Notes: generated by a model from the letters alone, not told the origin. DNA of 64,000 nt from Allolobophora icterica (GCA_963556255.1 OY744604.1:77618236-77682235), one strand, 5' to 3'; numbered from the stretch's first letter, positions 1-13,004 are shown. Numbers and translations: made by a program.

Positions 1-259
1 GAGTTGAAGTGAAAAATTAACTGTAAAATATTTTATAAGACGACTGCAGTTTATTGTATGTACTACGTATGTGGTATGTTTTTATGTTTTTTTACTAGGT
101 TATCTACTACGTAATACACCAAATTATTGTTGAGTTTGGATTCATTTAATGCAAAACTGTTGCATGATTATTTCATTCGATTTTATTTCTGTGACGCAGA
201 TCTTGTATTAGGACGAACTCTTTATATGGCGCAAACAACAATGTGTAACATTGTGTATA

Positions 260-376
260 TATTTATTTATTTATTTATTCCAGATATTTCTATAGCGCCT
301 CTCGAAGTCTACTACTACTCAGAGGCGCTCCCGACTACAGCATTTGATACTGTGCCGGAATTTTCACGCCGAAGCG
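260..376 (-). repeat. SINE 3' fragment (L2-tailed tRNA-SINE), reverse orientation
   Basis: Reverse-strand copy of the 3' half of the SINE seen whole at 2172-2476. It shares the block with three TAG/CTA triplets, the GAGGCGCTATAGAAATAT end and the stretch ending in CGCCGAAGCG. The tail here is (AAATA)n at 260-279 instead of (AAT)n. The tRNA-like head is missing, as in a 5'-truncated insertion. Confidence 0.8.
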
Positions 377-2171
377 TTAAAATTATTTACAGTTAAAATT
401 ATATATATAGGCCTACTTGGTGATTTGGAGAGATCTTCTGGTCCCTCACTTCCGTAGATCAGCTCGATGAAATCATACACTGTCTTGTATCGCTCCATTT
501 TCTAAAAATAGTCCTCCTGTGAATAGAGGCTTCGTATTGTTTCTTCTACCTCGGGACTTGTTAAAGGAAGTGCACTATTCTCTAGTTAATAACATTACTT
601 GAGTCTTGTTATTAAAGGATTTTATTTCATAACATAGGCTACTGAATGCTGAATATATTGGTAGCGCAATGACCCGCATTTGCAAAAATGACAACCTAAT
701 CTCTATTTTTATTTCTGTTAAGAATGCTACAGAAAATTATGTACAGTCATCTAATCATACTGTGTATGGCGCCATATTAATTAGTCTTAAATGTAACAGT
801 TAAACGCTATCTTCATCACCTTTGAAAGAAACCGCTCGACCATCCAATGCTATATTTCATTAGTGCTATTGTCGCACCCAGCCTCGCCTCAACAGATGTC
901 TTCAGCCAGCATCGTATCATCGAAGCGTTGATATGGAGAACGCACAGATGATAGCATCATAGGATGGCCGACAGTTGTAGGTTCGCTTCTTTAGCAGGCC
1001 ATTCTTGCCAGCGAACATGATTGCCTAACTCATTATAATTTAACCCTGCCTTAACACCAAGACGTTCACCACGTCTCACATTACCAGGATCTTGATGGAC
1101 AAGTGTAAAACTCGAATGCGCGGTCGCTGAACTAACGAAAACCTCGGGAACTCAGGAGTTAGAGTTCGAACTCCTCTCCACAACAACTTCATGCATTATT
1201 GGCGATGCTTCTAGTCTGTTTAACCTTGAAAATATCTCACTTCACGTTTCACGGGTTTCGGTTTGTATAGCACCAAGTTACTGCTGAGTAGCAAATTGTA
1301 TGGCGCTAGTCTGCTCCTGAGTTGAACTATGCAACGCTTCCATTCGACTAAGGATGATGTAAACAGCCGAACCTGATCGGGAGATTTGTGACAAGGGCGT
1401 ATTGCGATGGGAATCCGTTGCAAGTCAGCTATATAAATTTACCTATAGCGATACCTGTATTACCGTTCCTTCTTACTGCAATGATCTAACTAATTCAATC
1501 ACCAATTACTTTAGAAATTAGACTGAACACATGAGCATTCAAAATTGCCAATGGATGAGCGTAAGAACTGAGCAAAATAATATTAACGTTAATAAGTTGT
1601 TTCTACTAAAGATGATGACAACATCATCCTTATAAGTTTTATATCAGAACAACAGTTGGAGTAAAGAAATCATCAGAATTTCTGTATTTCCTTGTCTTCT
1701 CTACTATCTCCAAATTTATACTCCCTACTTTAAGCTAAAAAATGATAGAAATGAAATGATATATAGATATAGCGCCCATTCATACAACTAGAAACCACGC
1801 ACCATTTCTAAGGGAAGGAATGCGATCAATCTCGAAAACACCAAGAAGATCGGCTGCATTTTCACCTGGAAAGAGGCTGCGACTATGCCGAACAGTAGAA
1901 AACTATCTGCAGTAGACCGAACAGAACCTATTGAGGCGATCAACTCAAAACATTGAAGGATCTTTCTTTGCACAACCAGGGACAATCGACTCTCCAGAAC
2001 TAGTGTTTCTTCTGCGACAGGAAGACGACGGTTTCAACATGGGTAAGATCGATTCTTCCAGGAAGCTTTGAACTTACTACAATATCGCTTAGCTTAGGAC
2101 CAACTATACCACTAGTCAGATCTCCTTGTTAATTTAAGAAATGCAGCATTGGTAGCAAAATATACTGTGTA
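377..2171. other. No gene recognised
   Basis: About 1.8 kb of AT-rich sequence. Only short open frames are present, none with a recognisable domain, and no inverted ends or tandem arrays stood out. One TAGGCCTA palindrome lies at 408-415. Confidence 0.6.
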
Positions 2172-2391
2172 GCGTGGGACGTGGTGGCTCAGTGGTAAGT
2201 TCGGCGCCTTGTGACCGGAGGGTTGCAGGTTCGAATCCCACTCTAGCCGCTACGTACGGACCTTGGGCAAGTCCTTCACTCGCAATTGCTCGTGGCGCTT
2301 CGGCGTGAAAATTCCGGCACAGTATCAAATGCTGTAGTCGGGAGCGCTTCTGAGTAGTAGTAGACTTCGAGAGGCGCTATAGAAATATCCG

Positions 2392-2476
<85 letters not shown>
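2172..2476 (+). repeat. tRNA-derived SINE with L2-type 3' end and (AAT)n tail
   Basis: A tRNA-like head with both Pol III boxes is followed by a body and a 3' end that reads GGGAGCGCTTCTGA, a spacer, then GAGAGGCGCTATAGAAATAT. This hairpin plus AT-rich end matches the ends of the LINE copies in this window (for example 35950-36022), so the SINE probably borrows the LINE machinery. The (AAT)n tail runs 2395-2476 with one interruption. It is not a tRNA gene: the tRNA-like part is fused to the body and has no cloverleaf 3' end. Confidence 0.85.
2184..2238 (+). promoter_or_regulatory. Internal Pol III promoter of the SINE (A and B boxes)
   Basis: A-box match TGGCTCAGTGG at 2184-2194 and B-box match GGTTCGAATCC at 2228-2238, spaced as in tRNA-derived SINEs. 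The B box is a perfect consensus match. Confidence 0.85.
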
Positions 2477-2477
<1 letters not shown>

Positions 2478-2529
2478 CTGCTCTTAAATAATTTTTTCAA
2501 AATCCTGAGGGATCCATGATACCTCGGGT

Positions 2530-2546
2530 AAAAAAAAAAAAAAAAA

Positions 2547-2582
<36 letters not shown>
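2530..2582 (+). repeat. Poly-A followed by (AAT)n
   Basis: An A run of about 19 bases continues into about eleven AAT units, then AGCGCC. It may be the tail of a second, truncated SINE/LINE insertion, but no body is recognisable upstream. Confidence 0.8.
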
Positions 2583-2583
<1 letters not shown>

Positions 2584-3942
2584 GCGCCTTTTTCGTATCT
2601 CCCAAAAGTTCAGTTCTTTCTGACAATTCGAAATTTAACCTGGCTTTCCCAGTGTATTATTATATTTAGATGCGATTAACCTAAAGAGCCAATCGTTTGA
2701 AGCCTTATGCATCATAACTACTGCGCTGGGTGTTAAATGTGGATTTGACGTGCGAAATCCAAATATCTATGCGTTTCATAAATATGTTCCAATCAGCAGC
2801 GGTTTTAACTGCTATAAAACGACGCGGGTTCGGACATGCTGAGAAAACTCCCTGTAATAACTCTGAACAAGTGTTGCGCGAGCTGGTGTGAGCTGCGAAG
2901 TAAACGGAAGCTCTAGTGATGCACTGACCACGTGTCCAATACCTTAGGATTCGTCCATTGCCGACTTAGGGATCTAGAAGCAAGAAATGTATACCTACCC
3001 TACGTTCTTATTTTTTTCTTCAGATTTGGGTGCGGTCATTATATGTCATAAAGGCCTACCTGCTTGAATACTGTAACTCGCTTCTAACCTGGATCACTAA
3101 AGGTTTACTGTCTCCACCCAGTCTGGTCGATGATCGTTAGGCTCAGCGACCCATGCAGACTTATTGGTCCCGTGCTGTCACACGACGATACGCGCAAGTT
3201 TTGCTATTTTCTCCTGCACTTAACCATTCTTCTGGAAAAGTCTTCAATTTAAAATACATACTATTCTTCCATAAGCTGCTCAACAAATAATTTCAAGTAA
3301 TCTTAAGTCACGTTTTTCAGATCAGTTAAATAGCCACGTTTAGCGTCCTTGTGAAATTCTGAAAAGGCGCTTTATATATAGCCGAATATTGCACAAAATT
3401 AATCATAGATAGTTCAAATGTTGCTGGCCATGGTTACAACGAAAACCCAGATTGCAACAGACTGAGGTCACTGACTCCCATTAGATTCCAAGACAAACAA
3501 TGACAATGGCAAGGCATTAAATGGTCAGCCATTCGTAGACATTGTTCATTATTGGTGGTGGACCGTCGGACACTGACTTTTCCTCACCCCGAACCCGCGC
3601 AATATTGGTTCCTGGCATTTTTTAATTGTTCGTCAGAGCTCTGAAATTCTCTATTTCTGTCCGCTTGTGTCGTTTAGGCCTTGGCTAACCTCACAGGTTC
3701 TTAATGGCTGTCAGGAGGTCTTTGTGGCACTCCAGATTTCTTGGATTATTACTATGTCGTGGGGTTACTATGGTATCCCGCTTTAGAATGTCCCCTACCT
3801 CCCCTTTGGTCTCTCTGGCAAACGGACTGGACAACCCCATCTGACTCGACGCAGCGCTCGTGAATAAGCTGTTGCTCTGCACTTAGCTTTAGAGTTACAC
3901 TTTGGAAATGTGGATTACGATTTCGATGCGGTTTTATCTTGA
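2583..3942. other. No gene recognised
   Basis: About 1.4 kb without a convincing coding region, RNA gene or bounded element. Confidence 0.55.
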
Positions 3943-5628
<1,686 letters not shown>

Positions 5629-5642
5629 CCCTCCTCCACTTA
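5629..5642 (-). promoter_or_regulatory. Polypurine tract
   Basis: On the minus strand AAGTGGAGGAGGG lies directly before the TGTAACG start of the 3' LTR. This is the expected place and composition for the plus-strand DNA primer. Confidence 0.75.
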
Positions 5643-6490
5643 GCTCAAATGTCCAGACACTCTGGAAATTTGCTGGGAACAATCCCAGAGTTATCCAGGA
5701 AATCTCCAGATTTTAGTACAATGTTCCTTAACTACAACATCGATACTAGTTAACAGCAAGGTTTCATAAGCATCACTCAATCCTGCGAGAAGTCAACAAT
5801 GTCTAGTACCATTACATCAGAAGCAGAAGAGCTCCTACACAACTAATGTCAAGCTAAGGTAAGACTGTTCTATTAAGCAAAGTACAATAGCTTAACAAAT
5901 TTATACTAGCAGTAAATTAAAGACCTATTCATCAAAATAAAACTAAGAGACATAGCATCTCGCTCCTTTCAACAATAGTCGCCATTAAGCGGCGCAGAAC
6001 TAGACTTACAAAACTAAATCCTTATGAATGTCACATTATACCAACTCTCTAGTGACAGGCACAGGGTAGTGGCATTATTACAATACATCACTCTCAAATC
6101 TCCTTACCTTATCTCATACTTATACAGTGTCAACCTTACATGTACCTTACCAGTTTCTTAATTAACTCTAGACCTAGAGCGCTATATAAAAAATTATGCT
6201 CCAACACACACAACTCACAATGCAATAGATACAATTGCAATTAACAAAGCAACCATATTCATAAAGCACTGATTTCACAATAAACAATTTAACTCTTTTA
6301 TTTCTGTGTCGCATTATACCCCCTCGGCAACGGCAGATGCAGAAGGCAGATGCGCATCCCATTCTCGTGGACTTTGAGAAGAACGCCATCCGGTTCTAGC
6401 ATGTAAAAGCTCCATAGATTCCACAGGACAACAAATTTTTAAAAAAGTCATGTTACTGAAATGAAATTAGTCAGTTCTTATCAATTTGTA
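5643..6490 (-). other. 3' interior of the LTR element, no intact gene
   Basis: Between the purine tract and the TIR element. Near 6400-6300 on the minus strand a short reading ends ...SASAVAEGV and could be the C-terminus of a lost pol ORF, but it is too short to assign. Confidence 0.4.
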
Positions 6491-8716
6491 TGTGCTGAAC
6501 ACGAATATGACAGTGAAAATGCAGAATTGGCTCTAGTTTTTTTGTAATCTGAAATGGAGTAATTTTATATCGCACAATGCATGCCAATAGTGATACACTG
6601 ACAGTTAATATTTGTAAAAACCAGGTCATAGACTAGTTCTTAGATTTTTTTGCCTGTCTCTTGTACAGCTGTTCGGGAGCATCTCTGCGGAGTGTCCAGC
6701 AGTAGTCAGCCAACATTGTAGTGGACCATTTTCCCTGGTACCTTTGCTCCATTGTTGCGATATCTTGATGAAAACGTTCGCCATGTTCGTCACTAACCAT
6801 ACCACAGTTGTCAGGGAAGAAATCCAGATGGGAATGAAGGAAATGCATCTTCAGAGACATATTGCAGCGAAATTTCTGGTACTGCTTGAGCATGTCTTCT
6901 ACTAGTTCCTTGTAGTTTTCTGCCCTAACATTCCCCAGAAAGTCTGTAGACACTAGACGAAAAGCATTCCATGCTTGTTTCGGATCACCCTCCAGCAAGT
7001 TGTTGAAGCGGTCATCTTTGAAGAGTTCTCTAATCTGAAGACCCACAAACACTCCCTCTTTAATCTTTGCTTCGCTGAGTCGAGGGAATTTTTCATGCAG
7101 GTATCGGAAAGCTGGCGAAGTGCGGTCCATGGCTTTCACGAAGTTCTTCACCAAACCTAGTTTGATGTGAAGGGGTGGTAGTAGGATTTTGTGAGCCTCG
7201 ACCAGAGCTGGGTGCTGGATATTCTTCTGTCCAACTGCCATGTTTTGTCTGGAGTCCATTCCTTCCGCACGTAATGCAACTCTCTTGCTCGGCTATCCCA
7301 CTCACACAAGAAACACATATATTTTGTATATCCTTGCTGCAGTCCCATTAAAATGGCAACTACCTTCAAATCACCACACAGGTGCCATTTGTACCTGTTA
7401 TAGTCAATGGAATGCAGTAGCTGTTTTAGGTTATCGTATGTCTCTTTCATGTGGACAGCATGCGCTAATGGAATAGATGGAAGACGGTTTCCATTGTGCA
7501 AAAGCACAGCCTTAAGACTCAGTGTTGAAGAGTCTACAAAGAGTCTCCATTCCTGTGGGTCATGAGTGATCTGTAAGGCATTCATGAGGTCGTCAATATT
7601 TGAACAGAATACCAGATTACCTTCCTTCATGAAAAAAGGTTCGAACTGCTGATGGCGCTTTCTATATGAAGTAATTGTGACATCTTCTTCCAGAAGATTC
7701 CATTGTTGGAATCTTGATCCTAGCAATTCTGCCTTGTTTTTGGATAAGTCCAAATCACGAACAAGGTCATTTAGTTCTTCCTGTGTTATTCTGTGTGGGG
7801 TTGATGCTGCACCACAGTGAAAATCGGGATCACTGCACGCTGACGGACCAGGAGAAGAACATGTCGGCTCACCCTTGTCCTCATCAGACGAATCAGGGAA
7901 AATGTATTCTGCTTGAGGTTCTGGAATAGGAAGTCCATCACCATGTGGAACTGGTCTCAATGCAGACGGAATGTTTGGGTAAACTATTGTCGACTTCTTT
8001 TGCTTCGTTATTCCACCGGAAAGAGGAGGAACAAAGCAGAAGTAACAATCATCTACGTGGTTGCTTTGCTCTCTCCACACCATGGGAACTGCAAACGGCA
8101 TTGATGGTCTTTTGCCATTCAACTACTGTGAAAGCTATGTTGTACATGTAGCACAGCATATATGCGGGGCCCATGGCTTGTCTTGGTCACCAACCTTGCA
8201 TCCGAAGTAAGCATGATATGCCTTCTTGACTTGAGAAGTTATACTTTTCTTCTGGTTGGCGAATGTCACTTCCCCACAAATATAACAGAAGTTGTCCACA
8301 GTATTTACGCACTTCCGAGGCATTACTGCTCTGTATTGTATCTAAATGGATAAAGTATAATAGATTTATAAAACAGTAACTAACTTAAACTATCTCGCAC
8401 AAAGTCTATAATATTGTAAATGCTCAACCGTTCCGACTCGGCTTTATACAGTACACTGCTGACGTCATCTTACGTCAGCAGCCGACTGGCTGTAGTTTTA
8501 CATTGCATCACAAAATGACGTGATCAACTGTGCATGATGTGTCCATGATGGGATTATGCAATGAGGTGGAATATTACATCATTCTAGACTTATTTAGGAT
8601 ATTGTCGCAGTCCTACAGCGTAAATTTACATGGTGAAACATAAAAAATGAACTATAGGATATTTTCAAAACGAGAGCCAATAAAAAAGTTTTATGGTTAT
8701 TTTCGTGTTCAGCACA
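6491..8716 (-). mobile_element. TIR-bounded element with uncharacterised transposase-like gene
   Basis: The ends are inverted repeats beginning TGTGCTGAACACGAA at 6491 and, on the other strand, at 8716. Similarity continues inward for about 50 bases (ATTGGCTCT recurs at the same distance). Between them lies one minus-strand gene remnant, 6633-8323. I see no clear target duplication, so either the true ends lie slightly elsewhere or a deletion followed insertion. The element occupies the place where the host LTR element should have pol. Confidence 0.65.
6633..8323 (-). pseudogene. Uncharacterised DDE-like transposase gene, broken
   Basis: Repeat-borne protein with no assigned name that I know. 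From the start at 8323: an N-terminal metal-binding region (CYIC, then HICCATC), two in-frame TAG stops (8135-8137, 8123-8125), then a long segment to a frameshift near 7245, and a C-terminal part ending at 6633. Landmarks are LFVDSS, CGDLK followed by MCFLC (Cys-X2-Cys), and DEHGERFHQD. The spacing of D, D with a following CxxC, and a later E resembles the RNase-H-fold transposases of the CMC/KDZ groups; that is inference. A diverged copy at 48058-49597 keeps the same landmarks. About 560 codons in all if the breaks are ignored. Confidence 0.7.
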
Positions 8717-8731
8717 CCAAGATGCTACACA

Positions 8732-11227
8732 TTAGGGCCTTTTCCAGTGAGTAACGATTTCTATGTTGACCAGTGTTCTTTGAGTAGGACGAGTATGTTC
8801 TTGAATTTGAATCGAGCGTTTTCTAATATCCATTTCACTTCGAGCAGGCACTTTTACGTCGTTAGCCACTGCTATCCTCCGACAGGCTACTATTTGACGT
8901 CGACCTTGGATAGGGATGGTGTGACCTTGAACCTGAACCCACCTCGCTCCAAGGTTCCATAGAACATCGTTTTGTTCCATCCAGTCCAGTCCGATTATAA
9001 GTTCCGTAACTTGTTCAGTGACCAAACACTTGACTTCAAAAGAGAAGTTGTCTACCGTACAATTAAGAGTAACTTCGCCCAATACACGGATTTCAGAACC
9101 ATTTGCCGTTCTAACGAACTGTCGGGATTCTCTCATATCCTCTTTACGTACCAACGATGCTGGAGTCAAGGACAATTCACTCCCTGTGTCCAGTAATGCG
9201 AAGGTAGGCTTTCCATTCACAGTTAACGAGAGATAGGCGTTGCTACATCCCTGAATATGTCGATTGCTTGCCGGTTCTTGTTGGTTCGGAGTTCCATTTA
9301 CATCGGTCGGAACATTCTGTCGAACTGGACACGACCTGGCCAAGTGTCCGGGTTGATTGCACTCAAAGCAGAGCTTGGTAGACCGCCATGACTTTCGATT
9401 GTCTTGCCTTTGTCCACTATCGAAATAACTGGTTGCACCTTCCATTCTCCAACGAGGCGGAACTTCTCGTTGAGCTTGCGGCTGAAAAGGAGGAGGAGGA
9501 ATTCTAAAGGCTGACGAATTTTGCCAGGATTCCAAGGCTTTCTCCATTTTCTCCAACCTCTTCTGTTGTGTTTCTATAAGTCGCTCCAACTGTTTCTGTT
9601 GTTCTAAAAACTGGCGCATCAACTCTGAATTCGGATCATTTTCCTTCACAGCCTTCACACGTGCCGGTCGATGTTCAAAATGATCTGAACTGTCCTTGTC
9701 CACTCGAGAATAGCCTTCTAAACGCAAAGCAAGTTTGTACGCTTGATCAAGTGTCTCTGGCTCGCGTTCCCGTAGCTTCAAGGCTAATTCTTTATCTTTT
9801 AAGGCATCCACGAAAGCACGTATCGCAATAGTTTCACTATGTAGCGACGGTGGTCCAGGGTATGCCAAAGTTAGCAGTCTTCGAATGTCCTGAACTAAGC
9901 TTCCAAGATCCTCTCCATCTTTCTGTCTTCTTGTGCTCAATTGAGTCTGATATAACGCAGCTTGCTCTGCACTTCCGTAACGAGATCGAAGTTTCTTAAC
10001 CAAGTCCGACCAGGTAACCATAGTAGCAGAGTCGAATTCCCATAACAGCTGGTTTGCCGGTTCTGTTAAAGAACACGTTAACTGGTTTAATTTCTCTTCA
10101 TCTGTCCAACCGTTATTTCTCGAACACACCTCAAATTTTCGAAGAAAAGCTTCTAATGGGGTTCGACCATTGTAACCACCAAGCTTAATCCATTGTCTAC
10201 TTCTCTCCGGTGTTACATTCGTCGAGGTAGACGTTAGAATTGGCTTCACCGTAGCTTCCGCAGTAGAAATAGTTTCTCCCGTTGCAGCTTGTTTAACTTT
10301 AGCCACAACCGGTTTATTCTCCATTGCGATTAAACAGTCATCAGGCACAACAGTTTGGGTTGCCACTGACGTCACCGTTTTCTGAAGCATCATCTTCTGA
10401 AAGTTAGAGTCAGGTTTCACATCGCTCGCTAGTTTAACATTTGCTTCTTGCTTTTCCATAGGACTAAGTTGCACATTCGACGGACCACAACATAACATCA
10501 CCTGTTGAGGCTTTGGCTCCATGTTGCAAACAACTTCCGGTTTGGACATTGAGGCAGCTGTGGATATCCGAGGCCCATTAATGTCTGGAGTATGAACAGG
10601 CATAAGCATAAACATGTTGCTTGACTTATTCATTTCTCCTGCATCAACAATACTAACATACTGAGGAGGAAAAGACGCTGCGACTTTTGACGGCATCATC
10701 AAAGATTCGATTTGTCCACCAGTAGATCGAGGCATAGTCAGCGACGACGAAGGCAGATGCTGAGAAAGTGTTACTACTGTTGGCTCAGATGACATGGCGT
10801 AAACAGGAGTATTCGCCATTTGAAGTCGTTCATCTTGGCTCCAACTGACTTGTCCAACTGTAGGCCTTGTTTCTGTCCAAGCTCTAGGCAAGGTGGTCGC
10901 TCTCATGTCGACAGGTACATGACGACTGGGATGCGCATCTCTGCCTGTTCTTCCCCCTTGAGAGACTTGAGAAACCAAGTCTTCTCGTACTGTTGGCCGT
11001 CTCGAGTCTTCTCCCAAGCTTTGACCAACACCTGCAACTGAAAACTCCAGGTTAGTATATGATCGTATATTCTTTTGATCTACACCTACTGGGTTAACCT
11101 TAGTATCTACATTATGTGTTGACCTAGCATTACTAACATCAGAGTCTGTACTATTAGTTTCACTGAGACTCTCAACTGCATCCGCGTCTGAGGCAGAATT
11201 TAGTTCTATCTCTGTTTGTGTAGGCAT
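8732..11227 (-). CDS. Ty3/gypsy-type Gag-protease polyprotein
   Basis: 831 codons, open throughout. Residues 1-340 are low-complexity and unassigned. Residues 346-508 match the retrotransposon Gag capsid pattern (core GGYNGRTPLEAF to LEGYSR). Residues 535-568 are a Gln/Glu/Lys-rich coiled coil. A CX2CX4HX4C zinc knuckle lies at 620-633, and an aspartic protease at about 675-770 has the active-site DTG at 680-682 and IIGLDW near 744-749. Gag packages element RNA and the protease would cleave the polyprotein. The ORF stops just before the TIR element at 8716, where reverse transcriptase would be expected. It follows the LTR-derived ORF by about 66 bases. Confidence 0.9.
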   Translation of the reverse strand: MPTQTEIELNSASDADAVESLSETNSTDSDVSNARSTHNVDTKVNPVGVDQKNIRSYTNLEFSVAGVGQSLGEDSRRPTVREDLVSQVSQGGRTGRDAHPSRHVPVDMRATTLPRAWTETRPTVGQVSWSQDERLQMANTPVYAMSSEPTVVTLSQHLPSSSLTMPRSTGGQIESLMMPSKVAASFPPQYVSIVDAGEMNKSSNMFMLMPVHTPDINGPRISTAASMSKPEVVCNMEPKPQQVMLCCGPSNVQLSPMEKQEANVKLASDVKPDSNFQKMMLQKTVTSVATQTVVPDDCLIAMENKPVVAKVKQAATGETISTAEATVKPILTSTSTNVTPERSRQWIKLGGYNGRTPLEAFLRKFEVCSRNNGWTDEEKLNQLTCSLTEPANQLLWEFDSATMVTWSDLVKKLRSRYGSAEQAALYQTQLSTRRQKDGEDLGSLVQDIRRLLTLAYPGPPSLHSETIAIRAFVDALKDKELALKLREREPETLDQAYKLALRLEGYSRVDKDSSDHFEHRPARVKAVKENDPNSELMRQFLEQQKQLERLIETQQKRLEKMEKALESWQNSSAFRIPPPPFQPQAQREVPPRWRMEGATSYFDSGQRQDNRKSWRSTKLCFECNQPGHLARSCPVRQNVPTDVNGTPNQQEPASNRHIQGCSNAYLSLTVNGKPTFALLDTGSELSLTPASLVRKEDMRESRQFVRTANGSEIRVLGEVTLNCTVDNFSFEVKCLVTEQVTELIIGLDWMEQNDVLWNLGARWVQVQGHTIPIQGRRQIVACRRIAVANDVKVPARSEMDIRKRSIQIQEHTRPTQRTLVNIEIVTHWKRP

Positions 11228-11293
11228 AGCCTAGTTAAACATTTTATTTTCTAACTCTGCTGGTCCTAAGTCCATTAAGTTTGCCCTATCCAT

Positions 11294-12142
11294 TCAATAG
11301 AAAATTTCATTATCTTCTGTATAGTAGGCTGGTTTCGGTTCTTCTGTAGTTCTAACTAAATCTTCTCTAGTTCTAACTAAATCTTCTCTAGTTCTAACCC
11401 CGATTCTGGTACCAAGTGTAGCGTGCGTGTCGCCCTCTAGCGAGTGCCCGCGCTGTTGTGAGAGAACATCTAAAGAGTATACAAGCCCTGGTTTTGAACC
11501 CAGCTTGCTGGCGCTGTGGGCCTGTTCTCTTCTCTCTATCTGCTGCAACCGCTGTCGCCTTTTCTTACTAGGCCGAGAGCGAGGCTTCACGTCCGGTTGC
11601 ATTATACTAGGTCCCTGAGGCATTCTTCTACCATGGATGACGAGTGGCATGTCCGCGGCTTCCGTTGCTGGCGCAGCAGGGCTTAGTGTCAAGCCCTCAC
11701 TAGGGTTCGGCGCTCTCACAACAGACTCAATTTCTTTCTTCTGCTCTCTTCTCTCAGGGACCCTATCTGACAACAGGCGCTCCATAAATACGTGTTGAGT
11801 TTCCATGAAAGTCTGTTGAGATTCGAATAATGACCTTATAAGAGTTTCCTGATTTGTCTGGCGCTCTATAAATGCCCCTAGTATCGAGTCTTGATTTGTC
11901 TGGCGCTCTACAAATGTACTTAATACAGATTCTTGAGTCGACTGGCGTTCTAGAAATACCCTTTGAGTTTCTACAAAGGTTCGTTGGGATTCAACCAATG
12001 CACTTAATATAGAGTCTTGATTTGTCTGGCGCTCTACAAATGAACTTAGTATCGATTCTTGGCTTGCCTGGCGCTCTTCAAGCTTTTCCAATACGTCACC
12101 TATTCGAACAACTTCGTCATCAGAAAAGATATCTTGATCCAT
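11294..12142 (-). CDS. ORF starting inside the 5' LTR, coiled-coil repeats
   Basis: 282 codons. The start (MDQDIFSDDEVV) lies inside the 5' LTR and the frame runs out of the LTR, across the primer-binding site, to stop in the leader just before gag. Residues about 15-125 contain repeats of the type ERQTNQDSIL, predicted helical or coiled-coil. The middle is basic (PSKKRRQRLQQIERR). The last 35 residues carry a tandem TREDLVR repeat. No known domain recognised. It could be an accessory protein, an N-terminal Gag-like module, or a captured host segment. Confidence 0.7.
   Translation of the reverse strand: MDQDIFSDDEVVRIGDVLEKLEERQASQESILSSFVERQTNQDSILSALVESQRTFVETQRVFLERQSTQESVLSTFVERQTNQDSILGAFIERQTNQETLIRSLFESQQTFMETQHVFMERLLSDRVPERREQKKEIESVVRAPNPSEGLTLSPAAPATEAADMPLVIHGRRMPQGPSIMQPDVKPRSRPSKKRRQRLQQIERREQAHSASKLGSKPGLVYSLDVLSQQRGHSLEGDTHATLGTRIGVRTREDLVRTREDLVRTTEEPKPAYYTEDNEIFY
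11398..11414 (-). promoter_or_regulatory. Primer-binding site
   Basis: On the element strand TGGTACCAGAATCGGGG starts two bases after the LTR end (CGCTACA). It begins TGG as expected for pairing with a tRNA CCA end. The tRNA species was not identified. Confidence 0.65.
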
Positions 12143-13004
12143 TATAATTATTTAATAAAATGAAACAGAAATGAAATTATCGACTTATACTATCGCCATA
12201 TGTTCATTTACATTTATATAGCACAAGTGAATCTAAACTATCGACTTATCTATCGCTGTATGTTTCCTGACTAAGTTAACGTGTACATTTATATAGCACA
12301 TGAACTTAACCTATCGTCTTATCGCTTCACAACAACTTTATACGTATCTAATCTAACGATCTAAGTATCGCTGGAGATTTCAATATACGACTCAAAAGAA
12401 TAAGGGGTTGTACTCCCTGAACTTCCAAGATATATTCTTCTCAATTGCCAATATTTGCGATTCCGGTCAAATCCAGTAAATATCATTCCACGTCAAGGTT
12501 ATCCAAGGTCACTGGAGCTCCGTTGCACCAATTCGATCGAAAACATGGCCTCCCGGTAATTTTGCCATAATTCCCCAAATTCGAAGAAATATCGAACGCC
12601 CGTCGATAAATTCGACGCCCGATCTTCAAAGATGTAGTTACGATGAAATATTATCCCCGAATTTCGACAATTTCCATCGTTTTAATCGTAAAATTCCTTA
12701 TTGCGCAGTTAGGACCATTTCACGCTAAAATTAGCTCTAAGGTCACCAATTCCTTCCTTCCTCGTTCACTTCTAGGCTGAAACTGCATACAGGCCACGAA
12801 AAAGGGCGCAAATGTTCGCACGTGCTCACCTCTAGCCAATCACGAACAAGCACAGAAAGCGCGACGTCTTCCCATTGGTTGACCCGCATACCACAGATCT
12901 ACGGATGGCCTGTACTGCACTACCGCAGTGGCCTCTAGCGATTAACATTGACTTCGCAATCTTAGTGAAAGTAATATACTTAAGGCTTGTAACAATTCGT
13001 TACA
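11417..13004 (-). repeat. 5' LTR of the minus-strand element
   Basis: About 1588 bp, TG...CA on the element strand, nearly identical to 4042-5628. Its 3' half encodes most of the ORF at 11294-12142. Confidence 0.9.

Noticed and set aside
2172..2250. A tRNA gene
   Set aside because: A and B boxes are good, but the sequence continues into a SINE body with a LINE-type 3' end and (AAT)n tail.
2276..2626. Minus-strand frame with poly-Leu, poly-Phe and poly-Ile
   Set aside because: Reads through the AAT microsatellites and poly-A and the SINE 3' end; no protein signal.
6975..8353. Plus-strand frames of 61-78 codons across the TIR element
   Set aside because: Antisense to the minus-strand transposase-like gene, which has the conserved landmarks.
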